Assembly: GCA_001797935.1 (NCBI GenBank)
Contig: MGQT01000068.1
Span: 1 to 8,173 of the forward strand
DNA from: Deltaproteobacteria bacterium RBG_16_54_18
GTDB taxonomy: Bacteria > Desulfobacterota > B13-G15 > RBG-16-54-18
Direction: 5' to 3'
Length of the DNA: 8,173 nucleotides
Made by a program: the position numbers and the translations under genes. Of the stretch, positions 1-6,915 are shown piece after piece (position 1 is the first letter of the stretch; every line of letters begins with the position of its first letter). The notes under the pieces are model-generated. The model worked only from the letters and a program-made list of their open reading frames with translations. It had not been told where the DNA came from and searched no databases.

Positions 1-609
1 GAGCTTGAAGAAGAATACGGCATTGACACCTATCAGTGCTATGCGGTGACCGATCTTGGCGGTTGCGTGGCCTACGAATGTCGTGAGAAATCCGGCATGC
101 ACTTCATGGATGAATATGTTATCGAGATAGTCGATCCTGAGACGGGAAAACAGCTCTCTGCAGGGGAGGTGGGGGAGATTATTGCGACGCCGATCCACAA
201 CATCCGCTGGGGCTTGATCCGCTACGGCACCGGCGATATGTCAACATATCTCACCGAACCATGCCCCTGTGGCAGGACCGCCTTCCGCATCAGCGGCATT
301 GTCGGCCGGACCGCCGATGCCGTCAAGGTCAGGGGTATGTTCGTGATCGCCAAGCAGGCAGAGCAGGTGCTCTCCGAGTTCGATCAGATATCTCAGTTCC
401 AACTGATCGTGGGGCGCACTGAGGGGCGCGACGAGCTTGTCTTACGGATTGAGCTAACGGATGAATCAATAAAAGATCAGTTGTCAGGCCGCCTGAGCGA
501 GCGGTTCCCTCAGGTATGCCGTGTGCGATTGGACAGGATTGAGCGTGTGGCCCGCGGGACTATTCCCAAGGAGCGCCAGACGATCGTTGATGAGCGGAAG
601 TGGGAATAG
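1..609 (+). CDS. paaK: Phenylacetate-CoA ligase-like AMP-forming enzyme, 3' part (5' end outside window)
   Basis: The frame is open from base 1 to the TAG at 607-609, giving 202 visible codons. The start and the N-terminal ATP-binding part lie outside the window. Visible landmarks of the PaaK branch of the adenylating superfamily are, in order: YAVTDLGG at about visible residues 14-21, in the place of the usual YGxTE-type motif; RYGTGD at 74-79, holding the ribose-binding Asp; a PCPCGR cysteine motif at 87-92; then the small mobile C-terminal domain ending GTIPKERQTIVDER (186-199), whose Lys190 is a candidate catalytic lysine. PaaK makes phenylacetyl-CoA from phenylacetate, ATP and CoA in the cytoplasm. 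Relatives beside Liv-type transporters have mostly unproven substrates, so the exact acid is unknown. The gene ends 236 bases before the transporter operon and is probably a separate or loosely linked unit. A GTG at 46-48 is internal and not the start. The family call is firm; the substrate is inference. Confidence 0.88.
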   Translation, partial: ELEEEYGIDTYQCYAVTDLGGCVAYECREKSGMHFMDEYVIEIVDPETGKQLSAGEVGEIIATPIHNIRWGLIRYGTGDMSTYLTEPCPCGRTAFRISGIVGRTADAVKVRGMFVIAKQAEQVLSEFDQISQFQLIVGRTEGRDELVLRIELTDESIKDQLSGRLSERFPQVCRVRLDRIERVARGTIPKERQTIVDERKWE

Positions 610-665
610 AGGGAAGACAAGCATGCCTTTTTTCCTGCTATTGCGGGTACCTGCGGGGGTGATAG

Positions 666-687
666 CAAGCGAAAGCTTGTGATTTTT
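666..687 (+). terminator. Possible Rho-independent terminator after the PaaK-like gene
   Basis: CAAGC (666-670) and GCTTG (675-679) form a perfect 5-bp stem closed by a GAAA tetraloop, a very stable GNRA type. After three bases a run of five T follows (683-687). The stem is short for a terminator and the T-run is not directly adjacent, so it may only be a weak one. Its place, 57 bases after the ligase stop and just before a possible promoter, fits the end of one transcript and the start of another. Confidence 0.4.
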
Positions 688-711
688 AGAACATAATAAC
701 CTTTTTTTTGG

Positions 712-738
712 TTGCAATTTTTTTTCTTGGGGTATACT
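712..738 (+). promoter_or_regulatory. Possible sigma-70-type promoter of the transporter operon
   Basis: TTGCAA at 712-717 resembles a -35 box and TATACT at 733-738 matches the -10 consensus in five of six positions. The spacer is only 15 bases, shorter than the preferred 17. An alternative -10 at 735-740 (TACTAT) would give 17 but matches less well. The region is rich in T runs (702-709 and 718-725). If the TATACT box is used, transcription would begin near base 745 and leave an untranslated leader of about 100 bases before the binding-protein gene. Confidence 0.45.
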
Positions 739-760
739 ATATTGTAATAAATGTAAGAAT

Positions 761-767
761 AAGGAGG
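761..767 (+). promoter_or_regulatory. Orphan Shine-Dalgarno-like sequence in the leader
   Basis: AAGGAGG is a perfect ribosome binding core, but no start codon sits 5-10 bases downstream. The nearest candidates are a TTG at 786, about 18 bases away and in frame with the binding protein, and an ATG at 800 that reads only three codons (MYQ) before a stop. Either it is chance, or a relic of a lost leader gene, or a ribosome standby site. The binding protein itself has a better placed site at 831-839. Confidence 0.35.
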
Positions 768-830
768 TGTTAGACAGTTTTAAGATTGAAAAGGGACTTA
801 TGTACCAGTAACGCTAACCTTATTTTAAAA

Positions 831-839
831 AAGGAGGGG
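831..839 (+). promoter_or_regulatory. Ribosome binding site that fixes the binding-protein start
   Basis: AAGGAGGGG lies six bases before the ATG at 846. It makes that ATG the clear start over an in-frame TTG at 786, which would add 20 charged residues in front of an otherwise normal signal peptide. Confidence 0.85.
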
Positions 840-845
840 AGAACC

Positions 846-2063
846 ATGCGAAAGGTATTAGTCTCTTTCATGATCGCCGTGTTTGTGTGTGCCGGTATGG
901 CGATAGTGGCGGGTGCCCAACAGGCAAAACCGGAGCCAGAGCCTATCAAGGTGGGTGCCGTAATCAACCTCACCGGTCCAGCCTCAACCTGGGGTCAGTT
1001 CCACGCCCGAGGCCAGCGGGATTACTTCCGCTACGTCAACGAGAAAAAGGGGGGCGTCGGGGGAAGGAAGATCGATCTCACCGTGGTTGATCACGCGTAC
1101 AATCCTGCCGAAGCCGTTAAATTCGTGAAGAAATTTTGTACACAAGATAAGATGGACATCATCGCCACCTGGGATGCCGGTTCAGGGTTACTGGCAAAAC
1201 CGATCGTGCAACAATACAAGACCCCCTGCATAAATTACTCTACAGCCCCTGAAATTCTTAATGCCCCGATTGATTACATGTATCTGCCTTTCGGCAGCTA
1301 CACGGTAGACTCCCAGGCCGTGCTGGAGTACATCCGCGCCATCCATAAAGGCAAGGGTGCTCCCAAGGTTGGTCTGCTCACCTACAATAATGCCTATGGG
1401 AAGGCCATTCATGAGCCGTCCAAGGCGTATGCCGCCAAACACAAGATCGAGATCGTCGGAATCGAGGAATTCCCCTCAAAGGCCGGGGGTGATCTGAGGA
1501 CGCAACTGGCCGTGCTGCGCAAGCAAGGCGCGGAGTATATCTTCATGCAGATCCTACCGGTCCACATCGCCAATGCCCTCAGGGATGCCGATCTTATTGA
1601 TTATAAGGTGCCGTTCTTTGGGACCTGGACCGCCACGGACCCGGATTTCTTCGGCTTGGCCAAGGGCAAGATACGGGATCGTCTCTTCATGCAGTTTTCA
1701 GGCGGTCTCCCTGTGGATAACCTCCCTGGGGTAACTCTCATGATGGAGGTCGGGCAGTTCAGTGGGATTAAGAAATTCGACACCTCCTATTGGGAGGGCG
1801 TGGCCGTCGGCATGATCATGGAGCGGGCCTTCCAGCGTGCCCACGAAAAATTCGGGAAGATCGATACGCAGACCATCAATCAGGCCATGGAGTCCTTCCG
1901 TAATGAGGATTTTGGGGGGTTGATACCCAAGACCTCCTACACCAAGAATAACCATGAGGGCTCCGTGGTGGCCAGGATCGTGCAGATTCACGAGGATGCC
2001 ACCTATACGCCGATGACAAACTTCTTTGTCCCCGGGAAAGGTAAGCTTAAGCTGCGAAAGTAG
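846..2063 (+). CDS. Periplasmic substrate-binding protein of a Liv-type (HAAT) ABC importer
   Basis: This 405-residue protein is the receptor that captures the substrate in the periplasm and hands it to the LivH/LivM channel. It begins with a classic Sec signal peptide: MRKV, a hydrophobic core at about residues 4-22, and a likely signal peptidase I site after AGA at 22-24, giving a mature N-terminus QQAKPEPEPIKVG. Cys15 lies inside the core without a proper lipobox, so a lipoprotein is unlikely. The type I periplasmic-binding fold starts at IKVGAVINLTGP (34-45), followed by the family pattern of a helix with NEKKGGVGGRKIDL (65-78), where this family typically has N-x-x-GGI-x-GR. The second lobe begins near KVGLLTYNNAYGK (174-186). 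Length is normal for the family. It is first in the operon, with a strong ribosome site, as expected for a protein needed in excess. The ligand is not readable; the neighbouring ligases suggest a carboxylic acid rather than a branched-chain amino acid. Confidence 0.93.
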   Translation: MRKVLVSFMIAVFVCAGMAIVAGAQQAKPEPEPIKVGAVINLTGPASTWGQFHARGQRDYFRYVNEKKGGVGGRKIDLTVVDHAYNPAEAVKFVKKFCTQDKMDIIATWDAGSGLLAKPIVQQYKTPCINYSTAPEILNAPIDYMYLPFGSYTVDSQAVLEYIRAIHKGKGAPKVGLLTYNNAYGKAIHEPSKAYAAKHKIEIVGIEEFPSKAGGDLRTQLAVLRKQGAEYIFMQILPVHIANALRDADLIDYKVPFFGTWTATDPDFFGLAKGKIRDRLFMQFSGGLPVDNLPGVTLMMEVGQFSGIKKFDTSYWEGVAVGMIMERAFQRAHEKFGKIDTQTINQAMESFRNEDFGGLIPKTSYTKNNHEGSVVARIVQIHEDATYTPMTNFFVPGKGKLKLRK

Positions 2064-2067
2064 CGTA

Positions 2068-2889
2068 ATGAAGGCCTTTCGCGGGCAACCGACCATCTTC
2101 GCCGCAGCTCAGCCCGATAACCGTCGGGCTGAGCTCACGGTGGAGGCTCTTTCTCTGCAGTTTGGCGGGCTCGTGGCCCTGCAAAATATCAATCTTAACG
2201 TCAAGACGGGCGAGTTGTTGGCCATTATCGGGCCCAACGGTGCGGGCAAGACGAGCCTGCTGAACTGTATGACGGGTTACTATCATCCCCAGCAGGGACG
2301 GATCACGTTCAATGGCGAGGCAATTACCGGCCTTCACCCCCACAAAATAACGGAGAGAGGCATCGGGAGGACCTTTCAGAATATCGAGTTGTTTCCCGGG
2401 GCCAGCGTTATAGCCAATTTGCTCCTTGCCCGCCACATTCACTGTCACTACAGCGTCGGGTTGGCAGCTCTCTTTTGGCCATCGGTCAAGCGGGAGGAGG
2501 TTCGCCACCGGCGAGTCGTCGAGGAGATCATCGATTTTCTCGAGATACAATCTATAAGAAAGAAGCCGGTTGGTTCCCTCCCCTATGGCTTGCGCAAGCG
2601 GGTGGACTTGGGTCGTGCCCTTGCCTTAGAGCCCAAGCTCCTGGTGCTGGACGAACCTTTTGCCGGCATGACGCTGGAGGAAAAGGAGGACATCGTCCGG
2701 TTCCTGGTAGAATTGAACGAGGCATGGGGGCAGACCATGATCCTGGTAGAACACGATATGTCGGTCGTCATGAGCATCTCCCAACGAATTATCGTGTTGG
2801 ACTTTGGGAAAAAGATCTCGGAGGGTTCCCCCGAAGTCGTACAGAATCATCCTGAGGTCATCAAGGCTTACCTGGGTGATTCAGGGTAG
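2068..2889 (+). CDS. livG: LivG-type ABC transporter ATP-binding protein
   Basis: This 273-residue cytoplasmic ATPase is one of the two motor subunits of the importer. All motifs are present: Walker A GPNGAGKT (55-62), Q-loop Gln104 in RTFQN, a signature written SLPYGLRKR (170-178) rather than LSGGQ (LPYG is usual in LivG), Walker B LLVLDEP (191-197) with catalytic Glu196, and switch His229 in VEHDM. The C-terminal EVIKAYLG is also LivG-like. The ATG at 2068 follows the binding-protein stop by four bases, with only a weak GAAAG at 2056-2060 as ribosome site. Residues 1-22 precede the conserved ABC start (LTVEALSLQFGG) and look non-conserved. They include a perfect DNA inverted repeat (2106-2135). 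A GTG at 2140 (residue 25) is the only other candidate start near the conserved domain, but it has no clear ribosome site. Starts upstream of 2068 would overlap the binding-protein gene and are unlikely. Confidence 0.92.
   Translation: MKAFRGQPTIFAAAQPDNRRAELTVEALSLQFGGLVALQNINLNVKTGELLAIIGPNGAGKTSLLNCMTGYYHPQQGRITFNGEAITGLHPHKITERGIGRTFQNIELFPGASVIANLLLARHIHCHYSVGLAALFWPSVKREEVRHRRVVEEIIDFLEIQSIRKKPVGSLPYGLRKRVDLGRALALEPKLLVLDEPFAGMTLEEKEDIVRFLVELNEAWGQTMILVEHDMSVVMSISQRIIVLDFGKKISEGSPEVVQNHPEVIKAYLGDSG
2106..2135 (+). repeat. Perfect 12-bp inverted repeat (strong RNA hairpin) at the binding protein/livG junction
   Basis: AGCTCAGCCCGA (2106-2117) is followed by the loop TAACCG (2118-2123) and the exact reverse complement TCGGGCTGAGCT (2124-2135). 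Eight of the twelve pairs are G-C, so the transcript must fold into a very stable stem-loop. No T-run follows, so it is not a standard terminator. It lies 43 bases after the binding-protein stop and inside the first codons of livG if that gene starts at 2068. Such stem-loops between a binding-protein gene and its transporter genes are known to shield the upstream mRNA from 3' decay or to lower downstream expression. That role is inferred here. Confidence 0.85.
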
Positions 2890-2935
2890 TATGTAGCCAG
2901 GTAAGAAACTACGTCAGGGCTATTGAGAGAGGACC

Positions 2936-4879
2936 ATGAAGGCCAATAGAGGGCACATCGACGAACGGACCTTATCTGCCTTCTCCAAGCTTACCTTCCC
3001 GCAGATCCTGGACAAGCGGGCGAAACAGTGGGGTTCTACAAGTATTGCCATTCGGGAGAAGGCCTACGGGATCTGGGAAACATATACCTGGCACGAGTAC
3101 CTGAATTATGTCAAGCAAGCGGCGTTGGGACTTTTGTCCCTTGGCCTCAAACGCGGCGAGTGTGTTGGCATCATCACGGATAATCATCCAGAGTGGCTCT
3201 TCAGTGAGCTTGCAGCCCAAGCCGTCGGCGCCTCTACCCTCAATCTCTATACCTCATCGGTGACCAAGGAATTGACCTTCGGACTCAATCGTATTCAAGC
3301 CGCCTATGTCGTTGCCCAGGACCAAGAACAGGTCGATAAGCTCTTGGAGGCCCGGAAAGAACTCTCTCATTGCCGTCGCATCATTTACATCGATCGCACG
3401 GGGATGAGGACGTATCAGGACAACCCGTGGCTGCTGAGTTTTGCTGAGTTATTGGAACTGGGTAAGGCGTTGCAAAAAAAGAACCCTGGTCGATTTGAAA
3501 AGGAGTTGCGAAAAGGCAAAGCGAGCGATCTTGCCCTGATGATCATGACTTCCGGCACCACCGGTCTCCCGAAATTTGCCATGTTGAGTTATGAGAACAT
3601 CATTGATATGGCAAGGAAGTGGTTGGAGACCTCGCCCATCGGGCTCGGAGACAACTGGATTTCCATTACGCCGCCGGCGTGGATCGTCGATCAAATGTGG
3701 GGGATGGGTCTCGCCCTTTGTGGCGGGATGGTCATGAATTTCCCCGAGACGCCGGAAACGGTGACGGAAGATCTTCGTGAAGTCGGGCCTGCCATCATGA
3801 TTACCTCCTCCAGATTTTGGGAAGACCTGGCCTCCAAGATTCGAGTGAAGATCAGTGACTCCGGCATTATCAAGCGTGGTCTGTACCACCTCTGCCAGCG
3901 GATCGGGGAAACTGCGGTAGACAGGGAGTCTAAAAAACAACCTATTCCCCGGTGGTTAGGTTTTTTTGTCCGGGTTGCATCGGGGATCATTTATCGATCC
4001 CTCTTGGATCGAGTGGGATGTTCCCAGCTGCGGGCCGCCATCACCGGTGGGCACCCCATCAGCCCCGATGTCATTCGCTTCTTTAGGGCCATCGGATTGA
4101 ACTTGAAGCAGGCCTATGGTCTCACCGAGGCCAGCGGGGTCTTTCAAGTCCAGCCTGATGGGGAGGTGAAGCCGGAGACGGTCGGCAAATCATTGCCCCG
4201 CACCGAGGTCAGAATTGCGGATGATCAAGAGGTATTGGTTGCGAGCCCGTCGAACTTCATAGGGTACTATGAGGATCCCACGGAGACGGCCGCGACATTG
4301 GCCGATGGGTGGTTGCATACCGGGGATGCAGGCTATTTTGATGCAGATGGTCACCTCGTCATCATCGGGCGCAAACAGGAGATCATGCGCACCAAAGAGG
4401 GAGAGGCCTTTTCACCGGATTTCATAGAGACGCGGCTCAAATTTAGTCCCTATATAAAGGAAGCGGTGATCTTCGGTGAGGGGATGCCCCATATCGCGGC
4501 GATGATTAACATCGATATGGAGACCTCGGGGGATTGGGCCAAGGATCGTCAAATCCCCTATACCACCTATACCGATCTTTCTCAGCAATCGGCGGTGGAG
4601 GAATTGATCTGCAACGAGGTCCGGGCAGTGAATCAACGTTTGCCCGGGCATATGAAGGTTCACAAAATGTTGCTCCTCTACAAACTCCTTGATGCCGATG
4701 ATCAGGAATTGACCCGAACCGGCAAGGTGCGCAGAAAGTACGTCTATGAGCAATATAACAACTTGATCGAGGCCATGTATGGGGATCAGAGGGACATAGC
4801 GGTGAAGGGTAACGTGCGATATCGGGACGGAACAGTGGGCATCATTGAGACAACGGTGAGGATATTAACGCTCGCATAA
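2936..4879 (+). CDS. AMP-forming long-chain-type acyl-CoA synthetase inside the transporter operon
   Basis: This 647-residue enzyme belongs to the ANL (acyl/aryl-CoA ligase) superfamily and most resembles bacterial FAA1/FadD-type long-chain synthetases in size and layout. It would convert a carboxylic acid, ATP and CoA to acyl-CoA, AMP and pyrophosphate. Motifs in order: A3 phosphate loop TSGTTGLPK (205-213); GGHPIS (371-376) leading to A5 YGLTE (394-398); A7 GWLHTGD (458-464) with the ribose-binding Asp464; A8 hinge GRKQEIMRTKEGE (478-490); A10 RTGK (594-597) with the catalytic Lys597. The residue after the A3 loop is Phe214, where many relatives have Gly. There is no signal peptide or obvious transmembrane segment; residues 336-358 are a hydrophobic, basic stretch that could touch the membrane. 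The ATG at 2936 has a purine-rich AGAGAGGA just before it, with rather tight spacing. The gene sits between livG and livH, so activation of the imported acid (metabolic trapping) is the likely job. The actual substrate is unknown. Confidence 0.9.
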   Translation: MKANRGHIDERTLSAFSKLTFPQILDKRAKQWGSTSIAIREKAYGIWETYTWHEYLNYVKQAALGLLSLGLKRGECVGIITDNHPEWLFSELAAQAVGASTLNLYTSSVTKELTFGLNRIQAAYVVAQDQEQVDKLLEARKELSHCRRIIYIDRTGMRTYQDNPWLLSFAELLELGKALQKKNPGRFEKELRKGKASDLALMIMTSGTTGLPKFAMLSYENIIDMARKWLETSPIGLGDNWISITPPAWIVDQMWGMGLALCGGMVMNFPETPETVTEDLREVGPAIMITSSRFWEDLASKIRVKISDSGIIKRGLYHLCQRIGETAVDRESKKQPIPRWLGFFVRVASGIIYRSLLDRVGCSQLRAAITGGHPISPDVIRFFRAIGLNLKQAYGLTEASGVFQVQPDGEVKPETVGKSLPRTEVRIADDQEVLVASPSNFIGYYEDPTETAATLADGWLHTGDAGYFDADGHLVIIGRKQEIMRTKEGEAFSPDFIETRLKFSPYIKEAVIFGEGMPHIAAMINIDMETSGDWAKDRQIPYTTYTDLSQQSAVEELICNEVRAVNQRLPGHMKVHKMLLLYKLLDADDQELTRTGKVRRKYVYEQYNNLIEAMYGDQRDIAVKGNVRYRDGTVGIIETTVRILTLA

Positions 4880-4886
4880 GGAGGGA
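4878..4886 (+). promoter_or_regulatory. livH ribosome binding site overlapping the ligase stop codon
   Basis: AAGGAGGGA starts within the ligase TAA (4877-4879) and lies nine bases before the livH ATG at 4896. The overlap suggests that ribosomes ending on the ligase message can re-initiate on livH, tying the ligase firmly to the transporter operon. Confidence 0.75.
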
Positions 4887-4895
4887 TATACACCC

Positions 4896-5774
4896 ATGGA
4901 ATTTTTCGTTCAACTCCTGGTCAATGGTTTATCCATAGGTTTTTTATACGCCCTTTCCGCCTTGGGGTTTGTTATGATCTTTAAATCGAGCAGTGTGCTC
5001 AATTTTGCCCATGGTGAACTGCTGGCCATTGGCGCCTTTTTCTTCTTGATCCTTGCCGCTTCGGCCAAGGTGCCCATCGTGCTCTGTTTTGCGCTGACCT
5101 TGCTCGGGTGTTTTGCCCTCGGCTTTATTATCGAGAGGCTTTTTCTCAGGCCTCTTATCGGCGAAGCACTTATTCAGGTTATCATGCTGACCGTCGGGTT
5201 GGCCGCTATGTTTAAGGGATTAATGCTCTTTATCTTCGGCGGTAATTTTTTCAAATATCCGAGCTTCCTCCCCGCGGCGCTTTCTGTTACGTGGGGGATG
5301 ATCAATGTACCATCGGCATACGTTGCATCCTTCATCATTGGTCTTTTTTTCCTCGGCCTCTTCGGATTTTTCTTTAAGTATTCTTCACAAGGTATATACA
5401 TGCGGGCTGTGGCTGATCACCAGACCGCCGCCCTTTCCTTAGGGGTTCACGTGAGGAGGGTCTTTGCCCTCTCATGGGCCATTGCAGCGGTGGTGTGTGC
5501 CGTGAGCGGGATCGTTTTGGGGATCATGCATGGTGTTAATGTGCATGAACTGAGTTCCATAGGTCTTAAGGTCTTCCCGGTGGTCATCCTGGGAGGCCTG
5601 GACAGCATCGGCGGGGCAATTGTGGGGGGGATCATCATCGGGTTGCTTGAGACCTTTACCGGCGGATATATCTCCGGTTCCTTGGGGGAGGTGATCCCCT
5701 ACATTATCCTGGTGTTTATTCTGTTGATCAAGCCGTACGGACTCTTTGGCTCGGTGGAGATAGAGCGGGTGTAA
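4896..5774 (+). CDS. livH: LivH-type ABC transporter permease
   Basis: This 292-residue inner-membrane protein forms half of the substrate channel. It is strongly hydrophobic, with several membrane segments, for example residues 5-28, 42-56, 60-80, 95-114, 142-160, 188-210, 225-252 and 265-280. Family marks are the N-terminal NGLSIGFLYALSALGFVMIF (10-29), the SSVLNFAHGELLAIGAF block (32-48), and the C-terminal VFPVVILGGLDSIGGAIVGG (226-245), which includes the ATPase-contacting region typical of LivH. The closing IKPYGLFG (278-285) is also typical. Length is normal. It has a strong ribosome site and follows the ligase gene by 16 bases, and it pairs with the LivM permease downstream. No defects are seen. 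Confidence 0.95.
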   Translation: MEFFVQLLVNGLSIGFLYALSALGFVMIFKSSSVLNFAHGELLAIGAFFFLILAASAKVPIVLCFALTLLGCFALGFIIERLFLRPLIGEALIQVIMLTVGLAAMFKGLMLFIFGGNFFKYPSFLPAALSVTWGMINVPSAYVASFIIGLFFLGLFGFFFKYSSQGIYMRAVADHQTAALSLGVHVRRVFALSWAIAAVVCAVSGIVLGIMHGVNVHELSSIGLKVFPVVILGGLDSIGGAIVGGIIIGLLETFTGGYISGSLGEVIPYIILVFILLIKPYGLFGSVEIERV

Positions 5775-5830
5775 ATGGATATGCCGTGCTCGCCTATCAT
5801 GTATATTTCTTGTGAGAGGAAGAGAAGGGG

Positions 5831-6901
5831 ATGCGCAAACTGAAATTCAGGCCATGCGGTAATTTTAAAGAGCGCTATGAACAAGATATTGCCATCTTCG
5901 AGACGGACTTCGGAAGGGTGTGGGTATGGGTCGGCCTTGTACTCCTTCTTAGCAGCGTGCCCTTCATCGCCGGTTCGTATACCCTCTACATCATCAACAG
6001 CATTGGAATCGCTGCCATTGCCGCCATCGGTCTTAACATCCTCATCGGGTATACGGGGCAGATATCCTTGGGCCACGCGGCCTTTTTCGGCGTCGGGGCG
6101 TACGCTGCTGCCATCCTGGCTACCAAGATGGGTTTCCCCTTCTGGCTCTCCGTCCTTGCCGCCGGGGGCATCGCCGCTCTGGTGGGGATGATCTTTGGGA
6201 TCCCCTCGGTTCGCCTCAAACACCTGTACCTCTGCATCGCCACGCTGGCGGGCCAGTTCATCATCGAATACGTTCTCATGAACTGGGAAGGCTTAACCAA
6301 TGGGCCAGCAGGCATTATACTTCCCCGTGCAACGCTCTTTGGATTGGATATCAGCGGGGATCAATCATTTTTTTGGGTCGTCTTTGTGTGCCTCGCACTC
6401 ATGTGCTGGATGGCCGTCAACCTCATCCGCAGCCGATACGGTCGTGCCTTCATCGCCATCCGCGACAACGACCTTGCTGCCGAGGGAATGGGCATCCCCA
6501 TCTTTCGCTATAAACTCCTTTCGTTCGGCATCAGTTCTTTTTACGCTGGGTTCGCCGGCGGGCTTTGGGCCTACTATACCACGAGCATCACCCCGGAACC
6601 GTTTACCATCTTTCTTTCCATACAATATATTGCCATGATCATCATCGGGGGCCTTGCAAGCATACCCGGTTCAGTGTTCGGGGCCATTTTCATCATTATC
6701 TTAAACGAAACATTGAGTAGGATTACGGAGTATATCATGAATACGGGGATACTCTCGGGGATCGCCCTGACCGTAGCCCCCCTGCGCGAGTTCGTCTTCG
6801 GATTGGCAATTGTTTTGTTCCTCATCTTCGAGCCGCGCGGACTCGCTGAGGTGTGGCGTGTTGTCCGCTCCAGCTTTAGGTTGTGGCCGTTTTCCTATTG
6901 A
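5831..6901 (+). CDS. livM: LivM-type ABC transporter permease
   Basis: This 356-residue membrane protein is the second half of the channel. An N-terminal cytoplasmic stretch of about 30 residues (MRKLKFRPCGNFKERYEQD, then AIFETDFGRV) precedes the first membrane segment at about 31-55. Family marks are GLNILIGYTGQISLGHAAFF (67-86), the cytoplasmic coupling block SRYGRAFIAIRDNDLAAEGM (201-220), IIGGLASIPGSVFGAIF (271-287) and FEPRGLAE (333-340). Length is in the normal range. The ATG at 5831 follows GAGAGGA (5814-5820) at ten bases; a second purine run (5821-5830) touches the start. The 56-base gap after livH is the widest inside the operon but holds no terminator or promoter that I can support. 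The N-terminal extension seems to be a feature of this transporter subfamily rather than of E. coli LivM (recollection, not checked). Confidence 0.95.
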   Translation: MRKLKFRPCGNFKERYEQDIAIFETDFGRVWVWVGLVLLLSSVPFIAGSYTLYIINSIGIAAIAAIGLNILIGYTGQISLGHAAFFGVGAYAAAILATKMGFPFWLSVLAAGGIAALVGMIFGIPSVRLKHLYLCIATLAGQFIIEYVLMNWEGLTNGPAGIILPRATLFGLDISGDQSFFWVVFVCLALMCWMAVNLIRSRYGRAFIAIRDNDLAAEGMGIPIFRYKLLSFGISSFYAGFAGGLWAYYTTSITPEPFTIFLSIQYIAMIIIGGLASIPGSVFGAIFIIILNETLSRITEYIMNTGILSGIALTVAPLREFVFGLAIVLFLIFEPRGLAEVWRVVRSSFRLWPFSY

Positions 6902-6915
6902 GCGCACGGTGAGCC

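Noticed and set aside
610..640. Terminator around the GCATGC palindrome and T-run just after the PaaK-like stop
   Set aside because: The palindrome has no loop and no longer stem precedes the T-run; the GAAA-loop hairpin at 666-687 is the better candidate.
786..845. Upstream TTG start adding 20 residues to the binding protein
   Set aside because: It would put a charged segment in front of a normal signal peptide, lacks a properly spaced ribosome site, and would ignore the excellent site at 831-839.
2026..2067. TTG start of livG inside the binding-protein gene
   Set aside because: It overlaps the upstream coding region by 38 bases, has no ribosome site, and adds residues unlike any LivG; the ATG at 2068 is the simpler choice.
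1698..2550. Minus-strand reading frames of 130-170 codons across the binding-protein/livG region, and similar ones elsewhere
   Set aside because: They lie opposite genes with complete family motifs, show no recognisable motifs of their own, and have no ribosome sites or promoters; they are shadows of codon bias on the other strand.
2893..2925. Possible hairpin between livG and the ligase gene (TAGCC ... GGCTA)
   Set aside because: Only five pairs with a loop of about 19 bases and no T-run; expected by chance.
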